Source: an uncultured Flavobacteriales bacterium (lineage in GTDB: Bacteria > Bacteroidota > Bacteroidia > Flavobacteriales_D > Parvicellaceae). From it: DNA of 64,000 nucleotides. Position numbers and translations under genes: made by a program. A model generated the notes under the pieces. The model saw only the letters and a program-made list of their open reading frames with translations, was not told the origin of the DNA and searched no databases. Shown here in pieces: positions 27,832 through 36,712 of the stretch. The first letter of the stretch is position 1. The number at the start of each line of letters is the position of its first letter. Where the stretch lies: the NCBI GenBank assembly GCA_943787535.1, contig CALSMU010000004.1:1-64000 (forward strand), in the 5' to 3' direction.

Positions 27832-28851
27832 TTAAATAGTTTTGTAGAATTTCTTAAAAAACCTTTCTGTTGTGAAATGTAGAAGGATTGAAAACGCCAC
27901 TAAACCGCAGAGATATTTTAATAACCAAGTCAATGTGTTTACATCTTGAAAAAAGTAATTAAAGTAAGTTAAAAATGGCCAATGCAATATATAAATAGGG
28001 TAGCTTAAATCTCCTAAGAAATCAAAAAGTTGATTAGGAAATTTTGTATAGTTGTCTTTTTCAAAAAGTACGGTGATGAAGATAATAATAGCAAATATAG
28101 GAGCAAATAATGCAATATGATTTTTGTGAAAAAACCCGGTATTGAACGCACAGAAAAGAGTAAGGCACATGATTAGAAACAGTAGAAAGTATTGTTTATT
28201 GTATGAAATTTTATGACCTATAGTAATCCAAATATTACCTGTTGTAATACCGATAAAAAAGGTGCTTAAATGCCATAACGGAAAGAAGTTAAAGGGCAAG
28301 TCTCGTTGATGATATTGCATAAAAAAGACAAAAGCGATGACAGTAATTACCCAAGCTATAATTGCTATTAAAACATTTTTTTTAATAGATCTAGATTGAG
28401 AGAAAAGCAGTAAAGGTGGAGTAAGAAGATAGAAAAAGAACTCTACAGATAACGACCAAGAAGGAGGGTTTATCAGTGGCTGAGGACTAAGGTCCCAAGC
28501 ATGGACTCCAATAACATTCAATAACATTTCTTTCCAGTCTATTGGATTTTTAACGCCTAGAGTAAATATAATATACATAAGGATTGCGAGGTAGTATAAA
28601 GGCAATAGACGTATGGCTCTTTTTTTCCAAAATCTAATTTTTTCGGTATGTAATTTTAGATTTGTTTTTTGGTTGGACAACACCATTACAAACCCGCTTA
28701 ATACAAAAAAGAAGGTAACAGCAAAATGACCGTTACCAATTAAACGGTTTAAGATACCCTCATCAAAAGGGGGAATGCAATAGGCGAAATGAAACAATAC
28801 TACTATAATAGCAGCAAAAAAGCGAAATAAATTCAACAGACTATACCGCAT
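27832..28851 (-). CDS. Acyltransferase family 3 (OafA/YrhL-like) membrane protein
   Basis: A 339-residue polytopic protein with about ten helices. The N-terminus NLFRFFAAIIVVLFHF has the conserved arginine and histidine of acyltransferase 3 proteins, and the FFFVLSGFVM and PSWSLSVEFFFYLLTP segments follow in order. Such enzymes O-acetylate or acylate cell-surface polysaccharides from the membrane. It overlaps the upstream GT9 gene by 11 nt, suggesting joint action on LPS or another surface glycan. Confidence 0.93.
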   Translation of the reverse strand: MRYSLLNLFRFFAAIIVVLFHFAYCIPPFDEGILNRLIGNGHFAVTFFFVLSGFVMVLSNQKTNLKLHTEKIRFWKKRAIRLLPLYYLAILMYIIFTLGVKNPIDWKEMLLNVIGVHAWDLSPQPLINPPSWSLSVEFFFYLLTPPLLLFSQSRSIKKNVLIAIIAWVITVIAFVFFMQYHQRDLPFNFFPLWHLSTFFIGITTGNIWITIGHKISYNKQYFLLFLIMCLTLFCAFNTGFFHKNHIALFAPIFAIIIFITVLFEKDNYTKFPNQLFDFLGDLSYPIYILHWPFLTYFNYFFQDVNTLTWLLKYLCGLVAFSILLHFTTERFFKKFYKTI

Positions 28852-29896
28852 CCGCCAACGATGTTATTTTAGCTAATACAATTTCTTCCGAAATCAATTC
28901 CATTGCTTTTTTAGCACACAATTCCTGCTTTTTTGAAGTTATTTTACCGAAGATTGAACAAGGCCTACAGGGAAGTTTTTCTTTTGAAACTTCGATGATA
29001 TTATGTTCATTGTTTAATGGCCCAAAACCAAGATAATGATGAGTTGCCCCCCAAATTGATACAACTTGAGTTCCTACAATTGCTGCCAAATGCATATTCG
29101 AACTATCCATTGCAACCATGAGGTCTAGTCTTGAAATTAGATCTAATTCTTCATCTAATTTTAATTGACCAGCAACTAAAATTCTTTTTGGAAATTTCTT
29201 CTTAATGGTTTCTAATTTTTTTATTTCGTTTTGACCGCCTCCAAATAAGAAAACACTATTCCCAGTGCTTGTTAAATGAGAAATGACATTTTGCATTTTT
29301 TCAATTGGCCATTCTTTACTACGATGCGCCGCAAATGGAGCAATACCAATCCAGGAATTATTTTTAATTTCACAATTATTAATTTTTAAAAAAGCATCGG
29401 TAGAATCCGATACAACAGGAGATATCCAAGGGCCATTATTTAGTTTTGATGGCACGTTCGCCTTTTCAAAAACGTCCAGATATCTTTGTGTTGTGTGTTT
29501 TAGTTTTTTAAATGGTAAGCTTCCATTAATTAAGTTCTTTTTTTCTCTTCTGCCTTTGTTAATCGAGTGACATCGTATGCCACGAGTTTTGAAATAAAAG
29601 CACAAAATTTTAGTTCTTAAAACGTCGTGTAAATCCACTACTGCGTCAAATTTATGTGTTTTGATTAATTCATTTTGTAATTTTTTTAATCCGGCAACAC
29701 CTTTATGTTTTCCTTTTAAGTCTGCTCCAATAAAGGTGAATCGATCATGTTCTTGAAAGAAAGGCTTAAAAAGTTGCCGTGAAAGAAAAACGATTTCAAG
29801 AGCAGGATGCTGCTCGAGTACACTAGAAATTACAGGTGCGGATAATGCAACATCGCCCATGGCAGAAAATCGTATGACGAGTATTTTTTTCCTCAT
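28841..29896 (-). CDS. Glycosyltransferase family 9 (heptosyltransferase-like)
   Basis: A 351-residue cytosolic GT-B glycosyltransferase. It begins KILVIRFSAMGDVALSAP with the family aspartate (D15), and the C-terminal domain has the nucleotide-sugar segment VAMDSSNMHLAAIVGTQVVSIWGATH. Family 9 enzymes add heptose or related sugars to the LPS core; the sugar here is not certain. It is placed between a DUF4254 gene (21 nt upstream) and the acyltransferase (11-nt overlap), a surface-glycan mini-operon. Confidence 0.93.
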   Translation of the reverse strand: MRKKILVIRFSAMGDVALSAPVISSVLEQHPALEIVFLSRQLFKPFFQEHDRFTFIGADLKGKHKGVAGLKKLQNELIKTHKFDAVVDLHDVLRTKILCFYFKTRGIRCHSINKGRREKKNLINGSLPFKKLKHTTQRYLDVFEKANVPSKLNNGPWISPVVSDSTDAFLKINNCEIKNNSWIGIAPFAAHRSKEWPIEKMQNVISHLTSTGNSVFLFGGGQNEIKKLETIKKKFPKRILVAGQLKLDEELDLISRLDLMVAMDSSNMHLAAIVGTQVVSIWGATHHYLGFGPLNNEHNIIEVSKEKLPCRPCSIFGKITSKKQELCAKKAMELISEEIVLAKITSLADAV

Positions 29897-29917
29897 TTTG
29901 GATATTGAAAATTAACA

Positions 29918-30517
29918 TTACTTCTTATAAAGGATGGGGTTTAATGTGTCGTCATTATACATTTTCATTTGACGATAAACTTTTATTTGTTTTTCTCCTC
30001 TTTGGATTTCGCCCAATAAGTCGTTAAATGATGCAGAAAGATCTTTTTTCTGCTCTATCAAGACATTTAATTTATTTAAACATTGTTGCTTGTGCTTATT
30101 GTCTGTGTCGGTTCTATCAACTTGCTCTTGCATATGGTATATTTTTAAGCAAAGAATAGATATTCTGTCAACCACCCAACCTGGACTTTCTGTATTTAAT
30201 TTTGCATTAGACTCTACAGAAATATCATTAAACAAAGAGATATAATAGTCATCTAATTGTTCAACAACATCTGTTCTATGCTGATTTGACTTGTCAATTT
30301 TTCTCTTCATATCCATCCCTGCTGTTGGTTCAATATTAGGATCACGGATAATGTCTTCATAATGCCATTGAACTGTGTCAATCCAGCTTTTTAGATACAT
30401 CGTACATTCAATAGTCCCATCTTCAAAAGGATTTGTGAAAGATTGATAAACATCATCTTTTACGTGGTAGTTCGTAATTGCTTTTTCAAATATTTTTATA
30501 CAATTTTCAGCTTTCAT
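29918..30517 (-). CDS. DUF4254 protein
   Basis: A 199-residue, helix-rich soluble protein matching the DUF4254 pattern: CTMYLKSWIDTVQWHYEDIIRDP, then SPGWVVDRISILCLKIYHMQEQ and a closing helical hairpin. The ATG at 30517 (MKAENC) is chosen over an in-frame TTG 24 nt earlier that would run into the neighbouring thioesterase gene. DUF4254 genes very often sit next to GT9 genes in Bacteroidota, as here, which hints at a role with the glycosyltransferase, but the function is unknown. Confidence 0.85.
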   Translation of the reverse strand: MKAENCIKIFEKAITNYHVKDDVYQSFTNPFEDGTIECTMYLKSWIDTVQWHYEDIIRDPNIEPTAGMDMKRKIDKSNQHRTDVVEQLDDYYISLFNDISVESNAKLNTESPGWVVDRISILCLKIYHMQEQVDRTDTDNKHKQQCLNKLNVLIEQKKDLSASFNDLLGEIQRGEKQIKVYRQMKMYNDDTLNPILYKK

Positions 30518-30530
30518 CTCTAATATATTG

Positions 30531-31040
30531 TTATTCAGCAAAGATATTTTTTAATTCTGTTGCATCTTTTGGTTTTAACTTACCCGCAAGAACTAAACTC
30601 ATTTGTCTTCGTCGAAGAGCAGAAGCATGCCTTTCTTTTTCTGCATTGGTTTTTGGGATTAATTCAGGAACGGGAATAGGTCTTTTATGCTCATCGATGG
30701 CAACAAAAGTTAAAATTGCTTCGTTGCATTTTTCTTTTCTTCCATCTCTTGATTCAACAAATACATCCACAAATATTTCCATAGATGATTTAAATGCCCG
30801 CGATACTTTAGCTTCCAGTGTGACATAGGCTCCATTTAATATAGGAAGGTCAAAGGAGACATTGTTGATTGATGCTGTAACAGCAACGTTGTTGCAATGT
30901 CTAAATGCACATATACTGGCAACTTCGTCCATCCAGGCCAATAACTTACCTCCGAAAAGTGTATGCATCTGGTTGGTGTCATTTGGCATAACCAAATTGG
31001 TTTGAATCGTTAAAGAATCTTTCGGTGTTTTACTTTTCAT
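30531..31040 (-). CDS. Acyl-CoA thioesterase (hotdog fold, YciA/BFIT-like)
   Basis: A 169-residue hotdog-fold protein hydrolysing acyl-CoA. The motif THxLFGGKLLAWMDEVASICA (about 27-46) carries the usual catalytic aspartate/glutamate helix, and the second half has VASINNVSFDLPI followed by a VEVFVDVF-type strand. Length is normal. It lies 8 nt downstream of the secreted hypothetical gene and 13 nt upstream of DUF4254. The preferred chain length cannot be read from the sequence. Confidence 0.92.
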   Translation of the reverse strand: MKSKTPKDSLTIQTNLVMPNDTNQMHTLFGGKLLAWMDEVASICAFRHCNNVAVTASINNVSFDLPILNGAYVTLEAKVSRAFKSSMEIFVDVFVESRDGRKEKCNEAILTFVAIDEHKRPIPVPELIPKTNAEKERHASALRRRQMSLVLAGKLKPKDATELKNIFAE

Positions 31041-31048
31041 AAAAACAA

Positions 31049-31849
31049 TTATTGTCCCATCATGTGTTGTTGTTGTTTGTCTGCATCCCCGTCAGGGCCA
31101 TATACGGGTGGACAAGCTCCTCTATTTGGAGTTCTTAACCAAGCAAAACGAACGCTAAAAATAATAGGTCTGTATCTGCTACTAAAAATTCCATAAGTTG
31201 ACTTTCCATTTTCCCATTTTATTCCATTTAAAATAGGTGTTTCTAGAGTAGGGATTATAAATAGTTGATTGGTTACTTTTATTCCGTAGCCTAATTTGTA
31301 GTGAAGCGATAGAATAAAATCTCCGGTATTGTTAACAGCATATGGAGATCCATTTGTCTCGAACTTTTCTGAAAATTTCCAATCAAAATTAACGCCAATA
31401 CTATTTTGTATAAATGTAAAGTCGGTTAACTGAATGATATTATTTATGTTAAAGTTAGCGAGTAAAAAGTGTTGCTTAAATATAGCTTTGGTTCCTCTTT
31501 CGGTGCCACCGTATTTCTCCGTTCCACTTAATTTTTTATAGGCAAGACTATAGTCCACGTAGTTTATGATCCTTCCTCCTTTATAAAATATTTGGTAACG
31601 ACCAGCTTCGAGATAAAGGGCAATTCGTCCGTTTGGGTTTACGTTATCATCTTTTTCAGTGCTGTCGTTTAGATACTTAACACGCGAGGGGTACATGTAA
31701 GTTAGACCAGGACTAATCATCCATCCACCATATTTATATTGCTTAAAATCAACCAAAGCTCGATTTTTCCGATTTGTCATATATTGACCAACGGCAGGAG
31801 CCGTAAACAGCAATATAAATAAAAAAGGTATAATTTTTCGAATGTTCAT
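31049..31849 (-). CDS. Secreted/outer-membrane hypothetical protein
   Basis: A 266-residue protein with signal peptide (about 1-21, ending VGQ). The rest has alternating hydrophobic residues, GGWMISPGLTYMYPS, YLEAGRYQIFYKGGRI and IIFSVRFAWLRTP among them, consistent with an outer membrane beta-barrel. The tail after residue 244 is hydrophilic and glutamine-rich. I do not recognise the family. It is the first gene of a run with the thioesterase, DUF4254, GT9 and acyltransferase genes, and is 92 nt downstream of kmo. Confidence 0.6.
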   Translation of the reverse strand: MNIRKIIPFLFILLFTAPAVGQYMTNRKNRALVDFKQYKYGGWMISPGLTYMYPSRVKYLNDSTEKDDNVNPNGRIALYLEAGRYQIFYKGGRIINYVDYSLAYKKLSGTEKYGGTERGTKAIFKQHFLLANFNINNIIQLTDFTFIQNSIGVNFDWKFSEKFETNGSPYAVNNTGDFILSLHYKLGYGIKVTNQLFIIPTLETPILNGIKWENGKSTYGIFSSRYRPIIFSVRFAWLRTPNRGACPPVYGPDGDADKQQQHMMGQ

Positions 31850-31941
31850 TCTTTCGTTTTGGCAGCTAAATTTCGCTATATTAGGGGATTAAACACCGAT
31901 AGGAACGAATATTTTTCCATTCTGTTGTGTTTACAACACCC

Positions 31942-33285
31942 TTAAATAAGATCTAATATTTTATCTTCAACTTCTTTCGAGTCCCATATATCTTCTATGT
32001 TAGAAAAACTTCCCATTACCTTTTTCATGATGGCATCTTGTTTTTTTCCTACCTGCCAAGCTTCTGAATATGGAATATTACTGAAAGAAACTTGGCTGTA
32101 TAGAGGCATCCATTTTTCAGGGTGATTTTCAGAGAAGTGTCCCTCGATTTTTTTTTGTAATAAAAAATTAGGGTCTGCTACATAGTCGCGCATTACATGA
32201 TAGTTGTGAACGGATAGATCTTGAAGAGCATCCCCATCTGCTTTTCGGGTTTCGTTGTATTCTTCAAAAACTAAGTCCCAGTTTTCATTGTGCTTTTTCA
32301 TTAGGTCGGATAAAACTGTGCAATCTTCAAAACCTGAATTCATGCCTTGTCCATAAAACGGCACTGTTGCGTGGGCAGAATCACCCATTAAGGCGGTTTT
32401 TCCAATGGCCCAAGGTTTACATCGCATGATAGCCAATGACGAAAGTGGATGATCTCCCCAAGCTTCAGCTATATTAGGCATCATATTATAAAAATCAGGG
32501 AAAGTAGTTTTGAAGAAGTCATTAATTTTTTCTTTTGAGTCAAGGTTGTCAAATGCATTTTTTTCTCCTTCAAATGGCATAAATAAAGTGCAAGTGAAAG
32601 ACCCGTCTTCATTTGGCAAGCCGATAAGCATAAACCTACCTCTTGGCCATATATGAAGTGAACTTTTATCTAATTGATAATCTCCATTGGAATCGGCAGG
32701 TAGAAGAATCTCTCTGTATCCATCTGCTATGAAATGCTGACTGTAATTAAAGCGAGTGCTTTTTTGCATTGCGTTATATCGTACCGCAGAAAATGCTCCA
32801 TCGGCAGCGAAAACTACATCTGCTTTATCTTCAGACACCTTTCCTGTTTCTGAATTTTTTAGATAAACGATACCTTTTTTTAAATCTACATTTGTACATT
32901 CTTCCTTGTAGTGAATTTTCGCTTTTCCATGTTTTTCTGCAATATCCATCATTTTTGCATTAACTCCTCCACGTGATACAGAGTAAATAGCTTGACCGTC
33001 TTTTCCGTAAGGTTGGTGTGTCAAATTACCCTCAGTATCGTGCATAATTCTGCCGTACATTGGAATTGCAATTTTTCTAATCTCATCTCCAACACCAACT
33101 GCATCAAGGGCTTTCCAACCTCTAGTAGAAAGTGCCAAGTTGATTGATTTACCCGCCGATATGTCAGCCTTTCTGATATCTGACCTTCTTTCGTATATAG
33201 TTACTGAATAACCCGCTTTGGATAAGTATACAGACCACAATGAGCCAACAAGTCCCGCACCAATAATAATTACTTTTTTCTCCAT
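31942..33285 (-). CDS. kmo: Kynurenine 3-monooxygenase
   Basis: A 447-residue FAD-dependent aromatic hydroxylase turning kynurenine into 3-hydroxykynurenine. FAD motif GAGLVGSLWSVYLSKAGY at the start, AGKSINLALSTRGWKAL near 43-60, and the second FAD motif GDSAHATVPFYGQGMNSGFED (about 300-320), characteristic of this enzyme. The protein has the usual C-terminal extension. It belongs with kynU upstream, with only a small ORF between, so the two catalyse consecutive steps (kmo, kynU) of kynurenine metabolism toward 3-hydroxyanthranilate. No dioxygenase genes of the route are in the window. Confidence 0.95.
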   Translation of the reverse strand: MEKKVIIIGAGLVGSLWSVYLSKAGYSVTIYERRSDIRKADISAGKSINLALSTRGWKALDAVGVGDEIRKIAIPMYGRIMHDTEGNLTHQPYGKDGQAIYSVSRGGVNAKMMDIAEKHGKAKIHYKEECTNVDLKKGIVYLKNSETGKVSEDKADVVFAADGAFSAVRYNAMQKSTRFNYSQHFIADGYREILLPADSNGDYQLDKSSLHIWPRGRFMLIGLPNEDGSFTCTLFMPFEGEKNAFDNLDSKEKINDFFKTTFPDFYNMMPNIAEAWGDHPLSSLAIMRCKPWAIGKTALMGDSAHATVPFYGQGMNSGFEDCTVLSDLMKKHNENWDLVFEEYNETRKADGDALQDLSVHNYHVMRDYVADPNFLLQKKIEGHFSENHPEKWMPLYSQVSFSNIPYSEAWQVGKKQDAIMKKVMGSFSNIEDIWDSKEVEDKILDLI

Positions 33286-33458
33286 TTTTTTGTATATTTT
33301 GTATCAAAATAGTTGCTTTTCTTTGGCTTTAATCTTCGCTTTGTTAGCACTGCCATAATTCTCCAAAGCACCAGCCCTATTAATAAAATTAGGATAGCCT
33401 GATAACTAAGTTCAAACATTTCCTCTCCTGATATGTTGAGAAGTTTTAAATGATTCAT
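33270..33458 (-). CDS. Small single-helix membrane protein between kynU and kmo
   Basis: A 62-residue ORF with one strongly hydrophobic helix (about 18-41) and a very basic C-terminus (KRRLKPKKSNYF...KWRKK). An internal ATG at residue 14 gives a 49-residue alternative. It starts 1 nt after the kynU stop codon and overlaps the kmo start by 16 nt, which favours a translated gene in the operon rather than chance. I do not know a function; the topology would put the basic tail in the cytoplasm. Confidence 0.5.
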   Translation of the reverse strand: MNHLKLLNISGEEMFELSYQAILILLIGLVLWRIMAVLTKRRLKPKKSNYFDTKYTKKWRKK

Positions 33459-33459
33459 C

Positions 33460-34734
33460 TTATTGAATGGCAGCCTTTAAAATTTCGCCAAATCGAAATA
33501 CATCTTCAAAATTATTGTACATAGGAGCAGGAGCAATTCTTATTACATTCGGTTCTCTCCAATCTGCCACTATACCTTCTTCTGATAACTTATCAAAAAG
33601 AGATTTTCCCTGACCGTGAGCTAAAATTGATAATTGTGCGCCACGCTTACTTTTGTCTCTTGGAGTAATTATCTCAAATGACACATTTTCATTTGTATTT
33701 GAAATTTCATCGATTACGTATTCTAGGAAACCTGTTAATTTGTCTCTTTTTTCGCATAAAGCAGTCATTCCTATTTCATCGAATAAATCTAGAGAAGCGC
33801 TATGAGCAGCCATTCCCAAAATAGGAGCATTACTTAATTGCCAAGATTCTGCTGTTTTCATCGGACGAAAACCTTTCTCCATTAAAAACCTTTTTTCTTT
33901 ATCATGACCCCACCAACCCGCAAGACGAATTAATTCTGTGTTTTCAACGTGGCGTTCATTAACAAATAAGCCACTTACCCCTCCAGGACTTGAGTTTAAG
34001 TATTTATAACTACACCAGGTTGCAAAGTCTACATCCCAATCATGCAATTCCATTTGTAGGTTTCCAGCCGCATGCGCTAAATCCCAACCCACAATTGCAC
34101 CTACTTTATGACCTGCTTCGGTGATTGTTTTCATATCGAAAACTTGACCGGTATAATAGTTTACCCCACCAATCATGATAAGCGCTAAATTTTCTTTATT
34201 TTCTTCAATAATATCCAGAACATCTTCCAATCGAATAGTATGTTCTCCTTCTCGAGCTGCAATTTCGATGATTGCATCATCAGGATTTAAGCCATGCAAT
34301 TTTGCTTGAGATTCCAGTGCATATTGGTCACTTGGAAAAGCCTTAGCTTCACAGATAATTTTATAGCGTTCTTTATTTGGTTGATAAAATGACGCCATTA
34401 AAAGGTGCAAGTTAGTTGTTAAGCTATGTGTTACCGCAATTTCTTTTGGCAATGCACCCACAATTTTCGCTACTTTATCAGTAAGGATTTCGTGATAATC
34501 TTTCCAAGGGTTATTTGCGTAAAAATGACCTTCAACTCCCCATTTTGACCAATCTTCCAGCTCCACATTAATGTAATCTTTTACAGACTTAGGTTGCAGT
34601 CCGAGGGAATTTCCTGTAAAATAAACTACAGGCTTTTTTGTGAAGGTTGGAAAGTAAAACTTTTCTCTAAAGGATTTCAAAGGATCTTCTTGATCCATTT
34701 TCTGTGCAAACTCTAAAGAATTCGTATAATTCAT
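33460..34734 (-). CDS. kynU: Kynureninase
   Basis: A 424-residue PLP-dependent hydrolase producing anthranilate or 3-hydroxyanthranilate plus alanine. Motifs: FTGNSLGLQPKSVKDYI near 40-56, EAKAFPSDQYALESQ near 130, GWDLAHAAGNLQ near 217 and the PLP-lysine K244 in SYKYLNSSPGG, followed by WWGHDKEKRF. It is the first gene of the minus-strand kynU-small ORF-kmo run, transcribed from the region shared with hemL. Together with kmo it supports 3-hydroxyanthranilate formation, often used for NAD synthesis in Bacteroidota. Confidence 0.96.
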   Translation of the reverse strand: MNYTNSLEFAQKMDQEDPLKSFREKFYFPTFTKKPVVYFTGNSLGLQPKSVKDYINVELEDWSKWGVEGHFYANNPWKDYHEILTDKVAKIVGALPKEIAVTHSLTTNLHLLMASFYQPNKERYKIICEAKAFPSDQYALESQAKLHGLNPDDAIIEIAAREGEHTIRLEDVLDIIEENKENLALIMIGGVNYYTGQVFDMKTITEAGHKVGAIVGWDLAHAAGNLQMELHDWDVDFATWCSYKYLNSSPGGVSGLFVNERHVENTELIRLAGWWGHDKEKRFLMEKGFRPMKTAESWQLSNAPILGMAAHSASLDLFDEIGMTALCEKRDKLTGFLEYVIDEISNTNENVSFEIITPRDKSKRGAQLSILAHGQGKSLFDKLSEEGIVADWREPNVIRIAPAPMYNNFEDVFRFGEILKAAIQ

Positions 34735-34755
34735 ATAATTCCCTTTAAAATGATT

Positions 34756-34773
34756 TAATTTTGTACAAATATA
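34756..34773. promoter_or_regulatory. Face-to-face -7 elements between kynU and hemL
   Basis: TAATTTTG (34756-34763) on the plus strand and CAAATATA (34766-34773), reading TATATTTG on the minus strand, lie two bases apart and give a near-palindromic 18-bp element. The first points to hemL (ATG 34811), the second to kynU (start 34734). No -33 TTG is visible for either, so it may instead be a symmetric regulator site. Confidence 0.5.
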
Positions 34774-34810
34774 AAGTAAAATTGAATAAGAAGAATTTAA
34801 ATTCTAGGAG

Positions 34811-36103
34811 ATGAGCACAGTTATTTCAGAACAATTATTTAAAGAAGCCAAAGAATTATTTCCAGGAGGAGTTAACTCTCCGGTAAGAGCATTTAAAGCT
34901 GTGGAGGGAGTACCTTTATTTATGAAAAAAGGAGATGGCTGCCAAATATGGGACCAAGATGGAAATAAGTACATTGACTTTTGTTGTTCGTGGGGACCAT
35001 TAATTTTAGGACATAATAATAAGCCAGTTAGAGATGCAATTGTTGAAGCTGTTGATAACGGAACCTCTTTTGGCACCCCAACAAAAGCAGAAAATTTATT
35101 GGGAGATTTAATTATTTCAAACCATAAGTACATTGAGAAAATACGTTTTGTAAGTTCTGGAACGGAAGCAACTATGTCTGCAATAAGAATGGCTAGGGGC
35201 TTTACCGGAAGAAGTAAAATAGTCAAGTTTGATGGTTGTTATCATGGACATGCAGATTCACTTTTGGTAAAAGCAGGTTCTGGCTTAGCAACATTAGGCG
35301 TTACAACTTCAGCTGGAGTTCCTGAAGCATTTGCCCAAGAAACTATTGTGCTACCATTGAATGATGAAGAAGCTGTAAAATCTTGTTTACAGAATTACGA
35401 AGGTGAAATAGCATGTATCATTATTGAGCCGATTCCAGCAAATAATGGGCTTTTAATTCAAGATCCTCAATTTTTACATTTCTTACGAAAAATTTGTACG
35501 GAACAGAACGTGCTATTGTTTTTTGATGAGGTTATTTCTGGGTTCAGAGTTGGGTTTGAAGGTGCAGCCGGATTGTATGATATTCAACCTGATATTATCA
35601 CATTTGGAAAAATAATAGGAGGAGGTTTGCCGGTGGGAGCTTATGCAGGAAGTAAAGAAATAATGAGTCAAATATCACCCGATGGACCAGTTTACCAAGC
35701 AGGAACTTTATCAGGAAACCCAGTTGCCATGATGGCAGGCTATGCCGCATTAAAAGAATTATTGAAGCCAGGATTTTTTGAAGGACAAAAAGCACGCACA
35801 GAATACTTTGTAAACGCTGTAGTGGATTATGCAAAATCAAAGGATTATGATTTTAGTATATATACGGTTGGATCAATTTTTTGGTTGGCATTTAGTGATA
35901 ACATTCAGATTCGTAAAGCCTCTCAAATTGATTCGGATAGCATGGAATATTTCAAAAAACTCCATGCTGCTTTGCTAGAAAGGGGTGTTTATCTTGGTCC
36001 TTCTGGTTTTGAAGTAGGGTTTATATCTGAAGCACACACCAGGGAGTATTTGGATATAGCTATTCAAGTGTTTAAAGAAAGTTTAGATATCGCATTACAT
36101 TAA
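34811..36103 (+). CDS. hemL: Glutamate-1-semialdehyde 2,1-aminomutase
   Basis: A 430-residue PLP enzyme that makes 5-aminolevulinate in the C5 route of tetrapyrrole synthesis. The N-terminus ELFPGGVNSPVRAFKAV, the SSGTEATMSAIRMARG segment (about 117-132), CYHGHADSLLVKAGSG and the PLP-lysine K267 in TFGKIIGGGLPVGAY are diagnostic. Length is normal. AGGAG at 34806-34810 abuts the ATG and is too close to serve as a Shine-Dalgarno sequence. The gene stops 1 nt before the convergent secreted hypothetical gene. Confidence 0.97.
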   Translation: MSTVISEQLFKEAKELFPGGVNSPVRAFKAVEGVPLFMKKGDGCQIWDQDGNKYIDFCCSWGPLILGHNNKPVRDAIVEAVDNGTSFGTPTKAENLLGDLIISNHKYIEKIRFVSSGTEATMSAIRMARGFTGRSKIVKFDGCYHGHADSLLVKAGSGLATLGVTTSAGVPEAFAQETIVLPLNDEEAVKSCLQNYEGEIACIIIEPIPANNGLLIQDPQFLHFLRKICTEQNVLLFFDEVISGFRVGFEGAAGLYDIQPDIITFGKIIGGGLPVGAYAGSKEIMSQISPDGPVYQAGTLSGNPVAMMAGYAALKELLKPGFFEGQKARTEYFVNAVVDYAKSKDYDFSIYTVGSIFWLAFSDNIQIRKASQIDSDSMEYFKKLHAALLERGVYLGPSGFEVGFISEAHTREYLDIAIQVFKESLDIALH

Positions 36104-36104
36104 A

Positions 36105-36533
36105 CTAATTCAAATCAAAATTTGGTTTAGGAGCTGATTTTAATTTTTTCTTTTTCGGTTTAATTTTATCGGTAAACATAATCGTAATCATTTCATCATC
36201 AACAGTGATTCGCGTTTTACTCATGCCATTATTAATACTCCAAGCTAAGGCTTCCTTAAATTCGTATTCAACAGCTTCATAAGAATCATCATCAAAATAT
36301 AATGCTGTACTGATTACAACTCCTCCTTTTACGCCTACTGATGCAGTATAGCAGTTTGTGGCCTTTTCTGTTTCAACAACAACAACAACTTTATCATGTT
36401 CTCCATCGTTAACGAAAAAAGCTCCTCTGTTTTCAAAAACTTTTTTCCATTCATCGTAACAAGTAAAAAGTTCTTGAGCGCTGAAAGTTGTGCTAATAAA
36501 TAGCAAAGCAGATAGAATGTACAGTTTTTTCAT
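36105..36533 (-). CDS. Secreted hypothetical protein (142 residues)
   Basis: An exported protein with a clear signal peptide (about 1-19, ending FSA-Q). The mature part has two cysteines (CYDEW near 25 and NCYTAS near 60) that could form a disulfide, strongly beta-favouring stretches (KVVVVVETE, KTRITVDDEMITIMF) and a lysine-rich tail. I do not recognise a family. TACATTTG on the minus strand (plus 36554-36561) is a candidate -7 box about 20 nt upstream. It is convergent with hemL with one base between the stops. Confidence 0.6.
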   Translation of the reverse strand: MKKLYILSALLFISTTFSAQELFTCYDEWKKVFENRGAFFVNDGEHDKVVVVVETEKATNCYTASVGVKGGVVISTALYFDDDSYEAVEYEFKEALAWSINNGMSKTRITVDDEMITIMFTDKIKPKKKKLKSAPKPNFDLN

Positions 36534-36712
36534 AGGATTTATTTTAGATTAATCAAATGTAAATAAAATTAGAAACGACATTTTCCTATTATAATCGCTT
36601 TGTTAAATATATAATGTTGATAGCGGTGAAATAAGCTTAAAATGGGTGTGAACAACATATAAAAATTACGTTCTAATGTTTGATTTTTGCCTCCAACCCC
36701 AAAATTAAGAAT

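Noticed and set aside
34806-34810. AGGAG as a Shine-Dalgarno sequence for hemL
   Set aside because: It touches the ATG, leaving no spacer, and other genes in the window lack such sequences.
34804-35226. 140-codon minus-strand open frame opposite the start of hemL
   Set aside because: Antisense shadow of a strongly conserved enzyme, and it would block the divergent promoter region.
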